Shown here piece by piece: positions 1 through 8,955 of a stretch of DNA of 64,000 nt. The notes beneath the pieces are model-generated. The model had not been told where the DNA came from. It worked only from the letters and a program-made list of their open reading frames with translations, and did no database searches. The position numbers and the translations under genes are program-made. Within the stretch, counting starts at the first letter, position 1, and each line of letters begins with the position of its first letter. Source of the stretch: Porphyromonas cangingivalis (lineage in GTDB: Bacteria > Bacteroidota > Bacteroidia > Bacteroidales > Porphyromonadaceae); assembly GCF_900638305.1 (NCBI RefSeq), contig NZ_LR134506.1, positions 1,860,001-1,924,000 of the forward strand. Reading direction: 5' to 3'.

Positions 1-302
1 TCGGCCTTCTCGTGTTCTTTTTGCCCCAAGAGGATAGAGATGCGAGAAGCAGCCCCCACACCGATGAGTAGTCCGAAGGCCTGAAGGAAGATAAGGATAG
101 GGAAGGTGATCGCAAGACCCGATATCGCAAGACTGTCTACCCCATGACCGATGAACATACGATCCACGATGTTGTACAGCGAATTCACCATCGTGGCGAC
201 CACAGCGGGTATGGCATACGATCTCAGCAACTTCGGTATCGGAGCGTTGGCCAGCTGATAGGTCGCACTGTTGTTGATGTCTGCGCTTGTGGTCATAGTC
301 AT
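1..302 (-). CDS. MATE family efflux transporter, N-terminal part (cut by window edge)
   Basis: The reading frame starts at the ATG complementary to 300-302 (a second ATG lies two codons in) and runs off the left edge, so only about 100 N-terminal residues are present. They contain the MATE signature region: a first membrane helix ending YNIVDRMFIGH, followed by SLAISGLAITFPI and LIGVGAASRISI. MATE proteins export cationic drugs and metabolites from the cytoplasm in exchange for Na+ or H+. The family is clear from these motifs, but substrate and subgroup cannot be told from the fragment. A Crp/Fnr regulator lies just upstream on the same strand (37 bp gap), so co-transcription is possible. Confidence 0.85.
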   Translation of the reverse strand, partial: MTMTTSADINNSATYQLANAPIPKLLRSYAIPAVVATMVNSLYNIVDRMFIGHGVDSLAISGLAITFPILIFLQAFGLLIGVGAASRISILLGQKEHEKA

Positions 303-339
303 TGGTGCCGGGAGCAGTGGTTAAGGGAGGATAGCGATG

Positions 340-1053
340 TCAGCCCATCTTGCTGATCTCTCTGAGTTTGTCCTCATCCATGATCTTGATCTTACGCCCA
401 TCCAGAGCGATGACCTGCTCTTCTTCAAATGAGTAAAGCGTCCTGATGGCATTGCTTGCCGTCATGTTCGATAGATCGGCCAACTCTTGACGAGAGAGAT
501 AGATGCTGATGGTCGCATTGTCGGGCTCGAGACCATATTTCGCCTTGAGCATGAGGAGTGACTCTGCCAGTCGACCTCTCGTGTGCTTCTGTGCCAAGGA
601 GATGGTGAGTTGATCGGTCTCAAAGAGCTTTCGGGCCAACTTCTGAATGAAAAAGAGACCTACCCTTGCATTCGACAATATGATGCTTTCAAGGACGTGT
701 ATCGGCAATATACAGACCATACTACGGCAGATCGCCACAGCATTGCTCGAATTGTTTTGACCCGAAAAGTAAGCTTGTATACCGAAGAAGTCCAACGGAC
801 GGATCATCCTCAATATCTGGCTCTTTTCGCCGATGCCATCCTTGCTTATTTTTACCTGCCCCTTGGCAAGGATGTAGCAGTACTTGGGGGTCGAGTCCAC
901 CTCGAAGATCACCTCACCCTTCTGAAAGACATAAAAAGATACACCGATCAAGAGTTGCTCGCGCTCTCTTTCATCAAGGAGCGCCCACAGTTCGGGCATC
1001 AATGTCGATAGGTGAGGGCAACGTTCAGGCGCAACAGAATGTCTGTCTGTCAT
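340..1053 (-). CDS. Crp/Fnr family transcriptional regulator
   Basis: This is a 237-residue cytoplasmic regulator. The N-terminal half is a cyclic-nucleotide-binding type beta-barrel (VFQKGEVIFEVDSTPKYCYILAKGQVKI), followed by a dimerisation helix (GLFFIQKLARKLFETDQLTISL). The C-terminal winged helix-turn-helix includes RQELADLSNMTASNAIRTL. It lacks the N-terminal cysteine set of true FNR, so oxygen sensing through a [4Fe-4S] cluster is not supported; the effector is unknown. The frame is open to 1119, but the ATG at 1051-1053 is preferred because a promoter-like CAAAGTTA (TAACTTTG on the minus strand) lies at 1117-1124, which would put the transcript start inside the longer version. It could control the MATE gene downstream or the divergent surface cluster. 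Confidence 0.85.
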   Translation of the reverse strand: MTDRHSVAPERCPHLSTLMPELWALLDEREREQLLIGVSFYVFQKGEVIFEVDSTPKYCYILAKGQVKISKDGIGEKSQILRMIRPLDFFGIQAYFSGQNNSSNAVAICRSMVCILPIHVLESIILSNARVGLFFIQKLARKLFETDQLTISLAQKHTRGRLAESLLMLKAKYGLEPDNATISIYLSRQELADLSNMTASNAIRTLYSFEEEQVIALDGRKIKIMDEDKLREISKMG

Positions 1054-1116
1054 GTCGTTGAAACCTTTCTTTCCTATTATTTTGTATCTCCCCTCTCCGT
1101 ACAAAGGGGTTATTCG

Positions 1117-1124
1117 CAAAGTTA
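1117..1124 (-). promoter_or_regulatory. Predicted -7 element (TAACTTTG) of the Crp/Fnr gene
   Basis: The minus strand reads TAACTTTG, a match to the Bacteroidota sigma-ABfr -7 consensus TAnnTTTG, about 64 bp upstream of the chosen ATG. No good -33 TTG is visible at the usual distance, so this rests on the -7 match and its position. Confidence 0.45.
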
Positions 1125-1681
1125 CAAAATTATTTTTCTTGTTGTGGATGTAAAGTATTCATTCTTAGGACACCCCCAAGGCTACTTATTGCCACATTGA
1201 GGAATGGGTGATGAAGACCCGGTTACAGCTGAGCCTTTTTTGAAAGAGGACCCTTCTGATGAGTATATGACAGGAAGATAAAGTCTCTAAAAAACGCCTT
1301 CGGAAAAACTTTTTGTTAATGTGGTCTTTGCCATCCTTATATTGCGAATGAATGTTGTTTTGGTTTGTTATATGCTTGTTTTATAATGTTTTATTGATTT
1401 TTGTTTAGTTGTGTTGGGATCGCTTATGATGGAGTGAAGACTTATTTCATCAGGTTCGTGTAGTATCTTAAAGGTCGAAAAGTTTGTTTATTAGAAAATA
1501 TTTACCGTAATTTATGAGCAGAAATTAATACTTGAAGCGCTTTTAGATTACATTCTGATATACTCATCAACGTGATTTTGGTGGATATAGACTGATTTTG
1601 ACAGATGTTCAATTGAATATAAAACAAGCAGAATTTTTTATTACCTAAAATGTTTTTTTACTAACTTAAAATCTCAAGATT
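1125..1681. other. AT-rich divergent intergenic region
   Basis: About 560 bp between the Crp/Fnr gene and the BACON lipoprotein gene. I see no convincing gene. The right part is strongly AT-rich with many TTG and TTTT runs and probably holds the promoter of the rightward surface cluster, but no clear TAnnTTTG element at a sensible distance was found. Confidence 0.4.
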
Positions 1682-3409
1682 ATGAAGCTGAAAAACTTTC
1701 TTGCTGTATTCTCAGCAGTTGTTCTTGCGAGCTTGGTAAGTGTTTCTTGTCAGCCCAAAGATGACGGGCCTGAAGAACCTACACTCTCTCTGTCTACCCA
1801 AGCTTTGACTCTAAACAATCAAGCACAGACCCCTACAGAGGCTCAAGTACAAGTGACTACTAACCAACCCAAGTGGAACGTGTCTACCAATGCTACATGG
1901 CTCACCGCTACTCGTAAGGGTGAAGGTATCGTTGTCGGTGCTGAAGCTAATACGCTCGGAAAAGACCGTAAGGCTGAGGTTGTTGTCTATGCCGGTGGTC
2001 TTGTCGAAAAGATTGCAGTGACTCAGAGCGCATCAAAGATCTTCATCAATGTTTCTTCCGAAACAGTTGAAGCTCCTGCTCATGGTGGACAATTCTTCAT
2101 TGCAGTAGAAACCAATGGTGGAACATGGGCAATGGAAACTGAAGAAGTAGATTGGCTCAAGGCGACTAAAGCGGGTGAGTTTGTGAAGGCTGATGTAGCC
2201 CCCAACAAGACTGATGCTGCACGCGAAGCTAAGATCTATATCAGGGTCGGTGCTGAAACAAAGGCTGTCAAGGTGGTTCAAGCTGCAAACCAGGTTAGTA
2301 CTGTTTACTTCCCTATCATTGACACTGAAATGAGCATTTATCAACGTGCGAAAATGGAAGCTGCAAGAGGCTCTATCGTCATCAGATTCAGTGAACCATC
2401 TCAAGGTTTCTTCGGCCCTCAGCCAGGTATGTTGACAGTGATTCCTGAGGCAGAAGGCTTTATCAATGCCTCTTATGTCATCCCTCTCAATAATCCTATG
2501 ACTTGGGAACTCATTGCTATGGTCGCAGACACATGGGAGAGAGTTGCAGAAGGAGCTTTCATCGAAACTCTTAAGAAGGAAGGCTTTGCTTACATGGAAG
2601 ATATGTCTGCAGAGAAGAAGCTTGTGTACCAAAACTCAGAAAAGAGACTACGTGCTTCTATTCTCGAGGAAGCTCAAGAGGATGGTTCTATTGTGTACGG
2701 TGTCATATTTGAGCGCTACTATATCCAAGATAAAGACTATCCTACATTCAGCAAGTTCCCATATTTCCTCAAGGATTTGTTGGATAAGCCTGATAAGAAG
2801 GTGAAAGATATCGTTGCATTCATGGAAGGACGTGGCTATAAGAAAGATCAGGATGGTAAAAATAGAAGTGTGCCTGAGGAACTTTATTACCAAACTTTCG
2901 TTAAACAAGGTGAAGTCGGTAAAGAAGAACCTAAGGATGTAGTGACATACTACCACAAGACAGGTGATCAAGGTCTTGATCCAGCTCTTCTACAAAGCTT
3001 GACTCAGTTTGCTCAGATCTTTACTCAAGATAAGATCAATTACGCGATGTGGTTGCGTCCTGACGGTGCTTACGTGCCTACAAAAGAATTTATCGCTCTC
3101 AAGGATAAGGAAGGCTTTACTGCGAATGAAAAAGAACAAGATGGAAAATTCTTGTATGTGACTGCAGACGACTTCGTGCTATTCCTCAGAACTGTAAGAT
3201 TCAGCGATGTGAATCCTGGAGAACCATCACTTCAGTTGGCATTGTGGTATGAAGCAGGTGCTTCAAAAGCCAAAGTTTCTCGTCTCAGCAAATACTACTT
3301 AGGTGTAGATAAGGCACAGGTAAAGGCTAAACTTGAGGCAAAAATGGCCACTGTATCAAAAACTCAAGCGAATAATATTCAAAATCGTTTTTCTTTTAAG
3401 GATCTTTGA
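1682..3409 (+). CDS. BACON-domain lipoprotein
   Basis: This 575-residue protein has a lipoprotein signal peptide ending LVSVSC (Cys23). Two BACON-like beta-sandwich modules follow, at about 35-115 (ending EKIAVTQSA) and 120-200 (ending AVKVVQAA). BACON modules are common in Bacteroidota surface proteins and mainly act as spacers or in glycan/mucin contact. The remaining 370 residues are a mixed region rich in Lys and Glu that I do not recognise. The gene begins a rightward cluster with a subtilisin-like protease and a PorV/PorQ-family barrel, which suggests a cell-surface role. A perfect 13-bp-arm hairpin follows its stop codon. Function beyond surface anchoring is not claimed. Confidence 0.75.
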   Translation: MKLKNFLAVFSAVVLASLVSVSCQPKDDGPEEPTLSLSTQALTLNNQAQTPTEAQVQVTTNQPKWNVSTNATWLTATRKGEGIVVGAEANTLGKDRKAEVVVYAGGLVEKIAVTQSASKIFINVSSETVEAPAHGGQFFIAVETNGGTWAMETEEVDWLKATKAGEFVKADVAPNKTDAAREAKIYIRVGAETKAVKVVQAANQVSTVYFPIIDTEMSIYQRAKMEAARGSIVIRFSEPSQGFFGPQPGMLTVIPEAEGFINASYVIPLNNPMTWELIAMVADTWERVAEGAFIETLKKEGFAYMEDMSAEKKLVYQNSEKRLRASILEEAQEDGSIVYGVIFERYYIQDKDYPTFSKFPYFLKDLLDKPDKKVKDIVAFMEGRGYKKDQDGKNRSVPEELYYQTFVKQGEVGKEEPKDVVTYYHKTGDQGLDPALLQSLTQFAQIFTQDKINYAMWLRPDGAYVPTKEFIALKDKEGFTANEKEQDGKFLYVTADDFVLFLRTVRFSDVNPGEPSLQLALWYEAGASKAKVSRLSKYYLGVDKAQVKAKLEAKMATVSKTQANNIQNRFSFKDL

Positions 3410-3455
3410 TTCTGTAAATCATTTATATACGCAAAAGTATAAATGAGATAGTTTA

Positions 3456-3524
3456 GATATCCCCACCGGGAGTGTAGCAGAGTACACTGTATCCTCTTCG
3501 GTGGGGATATCTCTATCTACTTTT
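3456..3524 (+). terminator. Strong double hairpin after the BACON lipoprotein gene
   Basis: GATATCCCCACCG at 3456-3468 pairs perfectly with CGGTGGGGATATC at 3499-3511. Inside it a second stem (AGTGTA with TACACT) can form. The tail is T-rich (TCTATCTACTTTT) rather than a pure T-run. It sits between two co-directed genes, so it may end the first transcript or only reduce read-through. Confidence 0.6.
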
Positions 3525-3545
3525 CACTAAAGGACTAAAAACATC

Positions 3546-6371
3546 ATGAAAAAATTATATTTGCTGAGCGTTCTCTCCGGACTATTGGCGATAGGTGGTT
3601 GCCAAAACGAAAGAGAACTTCACCTCTTGGATAACGGCGAACAAAACGGCCAACCACACCTATTATCTACATCTTCGTTGAAGAAGTATGATGTCCCTCC
3701 GGGAGCGGCTGTCCCCGGAGAAGTTATCATCAAGATAACTGATGAGGTCGAACAGAGTCTGATCCAGGCACAATTTGGAGAAGTACAACTAAACAGTGTG
3801 CCTTCTCCTATGGGCGCAGCCCTTCAAAGCATCAGAGCCAAAAGTGTGACAAGGTTGTTCCCTCCTGCAGGTGAGTTTGAGGAAAGAACCAGAAAAGAAG
3901 GTCTTCACCTATGGTTCACAGTGTATTTTGACAAAGAGGTAGAGGTTTCCGGAGCTATGCAGGCTCTCGATAACGTAGAAGGCGTGGAGATTGTAGAGTT
4001 CAATCCGGTAGTTGTTCTTGCTTCTGCCAATCAGCCTCGTAGATTTACAGACTTGTTAGGTGCTACGGAAGACTATCTTAAACGAGACTCAAAAATGCCG
4101 TTCAATGACCCTCTTTTGAAGGAACAGTGGCACTACAACAATGTAGGTGCCGGTGTCCCATCTGGAGTTATGGGCTCTGACATCAATCTTTTCAAGGCTT
4201 GGGAAATCTCTACGGGTAAGCCCAATGTTATTGTCTGCGTCGTGGACGGAGGGGTGGACGTAGATCATCCTGATCTTGCAGATAATATGTGGGTAAATCA
4301 AGCCGAGCTGAATGGAGCTCCCGGTGTGGATGATGACAAGAATGGCTTCATCGATGACATCAATGGATACTGTTTTGTTACCAATCAAGGAGATCTGCGT
4401 CCGGACGAAGATGCTCATGGTACACACGTTGCAGGTACCATCGCTGCAAAAAATAACAATGGTGTCGGAGTAGCCGGAGTAGCCGGAGGTAACGGAGATC
4501 CTAATACCGGTGTCCGCATCATGTCAGCTGCAATCTTCCGCGAGGGTGCACAAGGTGGCAATGGTGCGGCTGCAATCAAGTATGGTGCCGACAATGGAGC
4601 TATCATCTCTCAAAACTCTTGGGGATATCCTTATCGTTCAGGGGTATTTGCGACTCCGGCGTCTTTAAAGGTTGCGATCGACTATTTCGTAAAATATGCC
4701 GGTACTGACGGGAAGGGTAATCAAAGACCGGACTCCCCAATGAAGGGTGGGGTCGTCCTTTTTGCTGCCGGTAATGACGGATTGGAATTTACAAGCCAAC
4801 CTTCAGCCTATGAAGGTTGTATAGCCGTTTCTGCAATCGGTACCAACTTTAAGAGAGCGACTTACTCCAATTATGGTGACTGGGTAGATATCTCAGCTCC
4901 TGGTGGCGATCAGATGCTATATGGTACAAGAGCGGGTGTCCTAAGTACTACTGATAAAAATGCTAGCAATGTAAGTGACTGGTACACATATTATCAAGGT
5001 ACATCCATGGCATGTCCTCATGCTTCAGGTGTTGCTGCTCTTATAGCATCTCACTTTGGTGGCCCCGGATATACCAATGAAGACTTAAAGATTCGTTTGT
5101 TCGCATCCGTTCTACCGGTTGACATCGACAAGGAAAATCCTTCAGCTGCAGGTCGTTTGGGGGCAGGTTACGTTGATGCTTATGCCGCTTTGACGCTTGA
5201 AAACAGACAAAAAGCTCCCGAATCTCCAAAATTCAACGACAAGAAAATCAAGGAAAGTGTCGATTTTCAAGAAATCACACTCTACTGGAATGTCCCCAAG
5301 GATGAAGATGATGGCACACCTGCCAAGTATGCTCTTTATATGTCTGCCAAGCCTCTTGATGCGAACAACTACAAAAAAGAAGGTGCTCTCTTGACCAATC
5401 CTCTTCTTGGAGGTAGAGGGCTCTCTCTCAATGATGAGATGTCTTTCTCTGTAAAGAAATTGACTCCGGATAAGGAGTATCACTTTGCGCTTGTCGCCAT
5501 AGACCGTTGGATGATAGCTTCTACGCCTTCATTCATTTCTGTAAAGACAAAGAAGAATAATCCTCCTGTGATCACTAACCTGCCACAAAGTCCTCTTGTC
5601 CTTCTCAATATCCTGGGAAAAGCTGAATACTTCCTTAATGTATCAGAAATAGATGGGCACAAGTGGAAATATAAGTTGGAGGATAAGAGTAACTCTATCG
5701 CAGTGACACAGACCGGCGAAGGTTTGAAAATCACTATCCGTCCACTCTCTCCTGCAGGAGAATATTCGTTCAAGATTACTCTCACAGACGAACTTGGAGG
5801 CTCTTCTGAATACTCTATTCCTTTCAGAATCATCACTGTGGCTGAGCCTGAGTTTGTCAAAGCGTTCCCAACCCCAACAATAGGGACCAAAGAAACCGCT
5901 CTTTCTCTCAACCTTGCAGAGTATGTCGCTCCTCAAGAGTACCTGACATTTACGTACAAAGCCTCTTCTTCCAATGGCTCTGTTGCTTCGGCAGATGTTG
6001 ACGAAACAGGTAAGGTTACGATCAAGGGTTACAAGCCCGGACGTGCAACGATATCCGTAGAGGTAAGCAACGGACACATGTCGTCTACAGCTTCTTTCAT
6101 TGTCACTGTGGTCGAAGATCCTACTCTTGATGTTTACTCCGTATGGCCTCTTCCGATGCAAAAAGAGCTGAATGTTTGGCTCAATCCGTCTCACAAAAAG
6201 GCTCGCATCGTCTTGCAGAGTCCTACAGGCGCAGTCGTTTTTGATAAGGAAGTACCTGCTGATCATACCGGTCTTGCAAAGATCAACACAAAAAAGATCG
6301 CTCCGGGCACATATATCCTGAGAGTCAATGTAGGTAACAAGCCTTTCGAAAGAACTGTACAAAAGAGATAA
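3546..6371 (+). CDS. Subtilisin-like (S8) serine protease with T9SS-type C-terminal domain
   Basis: This 941-residue protein opens with a lipoprotein-like signal (AIGGC, Cys19) and a propeptide of about 170 residues. The S8 catalytic domain shows Asp234 (VVDGGVDVDHPDL), His291 (DAHGTHVAGT) and Ser487 (GTSMACPHASG), so it should be active. Fibronectin III/Ig-like and cadherin-like modules follow at about 560-855. The last ~80 residues end KKIAPGTYILRVNVGNKPFERTVQKR, resembling a type A T9SS sorting domain. It probably cleaves proteins at the cell surface. A lipobox together with a sorting domain is unusual, and the true anchoring route is uncertain. The next gene, 46 bp downstream, encodes a PorV/PorQ-family barrel, which fits a T9SS link. 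Confidence 0.9.
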   Translation: MKKLYLLSVLSGLLAIGGCQNERELHLLDNGEQNGQPHLLSTSSLKKYDVPPGAAVPGEVIIKITDEVEQSLIQAQFGEVQLNSVPSPMGAALQSIRAKSVTRLFPPAGEFEERTRKEGLHLWFTVYFDKEVEVSGAMQALDNVEGVEIVEFNPVVVLASANQPRRFTDLLGATEDYLKRDSKMPFNDPLLKEQWHYNNVGAGVPSGVMGSDINLFKAWEISTGKPNVIVCVVDGGVDVDHPDLADNMWVNQAELNGAPGVDDDKNGFIDDINGYCFVTNQGDLRPDEDAHGTHVAGTIAAKNNNGVGVAGVAGGNGDPNTGVRIMSAAIFREGAQGGNGAAAIKYGADNGAIISQNSWGYPYRSGVFATPASLKVAIDYFVKYAGTDGKGNQRPDSPMKGGVVLFAAGNDGLEFTSQPSAYEGCIAVSAIGTNFKRATYSNYGDWVDISAPGGDQMLYGTRAGVLSTTDKNASNVSDWYTYYQGTSMACPHASGVAALIASHFGGPGYTNEDLKIRLFASVLPVDIDKENPSAAGRLGAGYVDAYAALTLENRQKAPESPKFNDKKIKESVDFQEITLYWNVPKDEDDGTPAKYALYMSAKPLDANNYKKEGALLTNPLLGGRGLSLNDEMSFSVKKLTPDKEYHFALVAIDRWMIASTPSFISVKTKKNNPPVITNLPQSPLVLLNILGKAEYFLNVSEIDGHKWKYKLEDKSNSIAVTQTGEGLKITIRPLSPAGEYSFKITLTDELGGSSEYSIPFRIITVAEPEFVKAFPTPTIGTKETALSLNLAEYVAPQEYLTFTYKASSSNGSVASADVDETGKVTIKGYKPGRATISVEVSNGHMSSTASFIVTVVEDPTLDVYSVWPLPMQKELNVWLNPSHKKARIVLQSPTGAVVFDKEVPADHTGLAKINTKKIAPGTYILRVNVGNKPFERTVQKR

Positions 6372-6417
6372 TCGTAGATCGTAAATATTCTCAACTGTAT
6401 CAATAATCATAAAAGAT

Positions 6418-7371
6418 ATGAAGATAAAATATATCATAGGAGCGATCTCTTTCGCAGCGATGGGATTTCTCTCTGCACCCAAGGCGATGGCTCAAAGTCT
6501 TCCTGTATTAGAGACACCTGTTGATGCTCGTGCTGCAGCGATGGGTGGAGTGTCATTGACTCATACAGACAGAAGTTATCTCTATGTAAACCCCGCTTCC
6601 ATCTTCCAGACAGATAAGAAGCTGACGGTCTCTGCCAGCGGACTTTTGTTCCCCAAGATGAATATGGTCGAAGGGCGACTGTTGAATGGGATGGCCACTG
6701 CAGGATGGAAGTTCCACAACCGCCATGTCGTATATGCAGGTTTCCGCTACCAGGGTGGGCTCACCCTTCCATCCGTCAAGGATCAGTTCGGTACACCGGG
6801 TAAGAAGGTTTCTCCGTTTGACTGGACGGCTGACTTGGGATATGCTTTCCGTTTCAACGATCAGTTGTCTGCGTTTGCATCCGGATCCTTTGTCCAGAGT
6901 TACACAGGCAGGACTGCCATGACAGGTACATTCAGCCTTGGAGCCAACTACTTTATGAGCTTCAATAATAGTGCTGCAAAGTACTTGAATATCGCAGCTC
7001 GTGTGTCAGATCTTGGAGCTCCTATCTCCTTCTCTTCGAAGGATGCTTTTGCTCTTCCTTCGAGAGTTGAACTCACAGGAGACCTTGGCTCTGCATTCTC
7101 TGAAAATCGTGAGCTTAATCTCACCCTTGGTGGAAGATACTCATTCTTGGCATCCAAGCCTCTATATCAGGCCAATATCGGTGCGGAATATGTTATCTTT
7201 AAGATGGTCAGCCTTCGCGCAGGGTATCAGTATGGCAGTCAGTCCACCAGCGCATGGACCGGTGGTATAGGTGTGAAGTTCTACAACTTTAAGCTCGACT
7301 TTGCAGCCATCAAAGGCTTGGGAGAGTTTGACACCAAAAGGATGATGGTATCCCTATCCTTCGACTATTGA
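6418..7371 (+). CDS. PorV/PorQ family outer-membrane beta-barrel protein
   Basis: This 317-residue protein has a cleavable signal peptide (ending APKAMAQ), then the family hallmark DARAAAMGGVSL and an N-P-A-S motif, followed by many amphipathic beta-strands and a C-terminal aromatic residue (SLSFDY), as in outer-membrane barrels. PorV and PorQ are FadL-like barrels of the type IX secretion system that shuttle or hold cargo proteins at the outer membrane. Location directly behind a protease with a T9SS-like domain supports a role with that cargo. I cannot tell PorQ from another paralogue by eye, so no gene symbol is given. A terminator follows. Confidence 0.75.
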   Translation: MKIKYIIGAISFAAMGFLSAPKAMAQSLPVLETPVDARAAAMGGVSLTHTDRSYLYVNPASIFQTDKKLTVSASGLLFPKMNMVEGRLLNGMATAGWKFHNRHVVYAGFRYQGGLTLPSVKDQFGTPGKKVSPFDWTADLGYAFRFNDQLSAFASGSFVQSYTGRTAMTGTFSLGANYFMSFNNSAAKYLNIAARVSDLGAPISFSSKDAFALPSRVELTGDLGSAFSENRELNLTLGGRYSFLASKPLYQANIGAEYVIFKMVSLRAGYQYGSQSTSAWTGGIGVKFYNFKLDFAAIKGLGEFDTKRMMVSLSFDY

Positions 7372-7390
7372 TCTCTCGATACCGAATAAT

Positions 7391-7437
7391 AAAGAGGGTG
7401 TGGCAAAACGAAGATTTTGTCACACCCTCTTTGTTTG
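7391..7437 (+). terminator. Rho-independent terminator
   Basis: AAAGAGGGTGTG at 7391-7402 pairs with CACACCCTCTTT at 7421-7432 and the stem extends inward through CAAAA/TTTTG. It lies 20 bp after the PorV/PorQ-family gene. The A-rich start allows it also to work leftward. Confidence 0.8.
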
Positions 7438-7704
7438 GTTGTCTCAATGGGCAAAAAACTCTGATGACAGAAATGAAAGTGATGTGCCTAAAGACCTCAA
7501 ATCTGAGTCTTCTAAGTCGAACGATAACCTATGTGTCACGGGTAGTGTCCGAATTATAATCAAGTGAAGAGAGTTTTGGATAGAGATAAAAAACTCAGCT
7601 TTCTCATCGGAGACAAGGGTTGTGTCGCTTCAGTGTCCGGACACATCCTTATCCGATATGCTCAGCGTATATACTCCGGCGGTAGATACCCCCTCAAATT
7701 CGTT
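7438..7704. other. Intergenic region without a supported gene
   Basis: The stretch between the terminator and the convergent SpmAB-like gene holds a 68-codon open frame (from 7564) that overlaps the end of that gene and has no recognisable features. Two copies of AGTGTCCG (near 7546 and 7632) are the only repeat noticed. Confidence 0.4.
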
Positions 7705-8937
7705 TTACCCAAAGAATATGTAGCAAAGGAATATCCCTGTGACAATGCCGATGAGATCGGCAATGAGTGAGATCCCGAGGGTGTAGCGAGTGCGCTTGAT
7801 GGCGATGCTACCGAAGTAGAGAGCAATGATGTAGAATGTGGTGTCACTGGCGCCTTGGACAAGGCAGACAAGGCGTCCTACGAAACTGTCGGCACCATGG
7901 GTCTGCATCGCATCGATCATCAAACCTCTTGCTCCTCCTCCACTGAGAGGTTTCATGAGCATGGTGGGCAGAGCATCGACCCAAGACGTGTCGAAGCCCA
8001 AGGCTCCCACTCCGGAGGAGACCCCTGACATGACGGCATCCATAGCCCCGGATGCTCTGAAGACGCCTATGGCAACAAGGATGGCGACGAGGTAAGGGAT
8101 GATCGTGACAGCAGTCTTGAATCCATCTTTCGCCCCATCGATGAAGTCCTCATATACGTTGCGCCGGGCAATCATCCCTGAGAGTATGAATAGGCAGATG
8201 AAGCCGAAGAGGATGATGTGTGAGGTGAGGGTAGAGTAGTGGGTAAGGGCCTCTTTGGGGACATTATTGAAGGCATAGAAGAGCAGACCTATGAGACCTG
8301 CAAAGATGAGTGCCGGGATGACGAAAGCCTTCCGTAGGAGGTTGATCCGCTGACGGAGTGCCACCATGAGGATTGCGGACAAGGTACTTGCTCCTGTGGC
8401 AAGGAGTATGGGCAGAAAGATGTCGGAGGGGGATGCGCTTCCCATCTGTATGCGATACATGATGATCGTGATAGGGATGATCGTGAGGCCGGAGGCGTTG
8501 ATGCAGATGAACATGATCATGGCATTCGATGCACGCTCCTTGTCTTCGTTGAGCTTCTGCAACTGTTGCATTACCTCCAGCCCCAGAGGGGTGGCTGCGT
8601 TGTCGAGTCCGAGGAGGTTGGCCGAGAAGTTCATGAGCATCGTCCCATTGACGGGATGTCCCGCAGGTATATCAGGGAAGAGTACCTTGAAGAATGGCGC
8701 AGTGGCTCTCGACATACGCGGGACCATACCACTGCGTTCGCCGACTTTAAGCAAACCCTGCCACAGAGTGAGCACACCGGTGAGCCCGAGAGAGATCTCA
8801 AAGCCTGTCTTCGCCGAAGCGAATATATTCTCCACGATCGCTCCCCATACAGCAGAATCGCCCGTCACCACGGTCTGAAAGACCGCAGCGACAAGGGCGA
8901 TTAAGAAGAACGATATCCAGATGTAGTTGAGCAACAT
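7705..8937 (-). CDS. SpmA-SpmB fused nucleoside-recognition (Gate) domain membrane protein
   Basis: This 410-residue multi-pass membrane protein joins two Gate (nucleoside recognition) domains. The N-terminal half resembles SpmA (GLTGVLTLWQGLLKVGERSG, then NFSANLLGLDNAATPLGLEVMQQLQ). The C-terminal half resembles SpmB (VPYLVAILVAIGVFRASGAMD-like segment and MLMKPLSGGGARGLMIDAM). In Bacteroidota the fused form is common in non-sporulating species, so the spore name is historical; a transport role is inferred from the fold but no substrate is known. The start codon is 18 bp after the purL stop, so the two genes very likely share a transcript. Confidence 0.85.
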   Translation of the reverse strand: MLLNYIWISFFLIALVAAVFQTVVTGDSAVWGAIVENIFASAKTGFEISLGLTGVLTLWQGLLKVGERSGMVPRMSRATAPFFKVLFPDIPAGHPVNGTMLMNFSANLLGLDNAATPLGLEVMQQLQKLNEDKERASNAMIMFICINASGLTIIPITIIMYRIQMGSASPSDIFLPILLATGASTLSAILMVALRQRINLLRKAFVIPALIFAGLIGLLFYAFNNVPKEALTHYSTLTSHIILFGFICLFILSGMIARRNVYEDFIDGAKDGFKTAVTIIPYLVAILVAIGVFRASGAMDAVMSGVSSGVGALGFDTSWVDALPTMLMKPLSGGGARGLMIDAMQTHGADSFVGRLVCLVQGASDTTFYIIALYFGSIAIKRTRYTLGISLIADLIGIVTGIFLCYIFFG

Positions 8938-8955
8938 CCTTGTATCTTTTAGGTC

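Noticed and set aside
7564-7770. 68-codon frame on +
   Set aside because: It overlaps the 3' end of the SpmAB-like gene and shows no domain or signal features.
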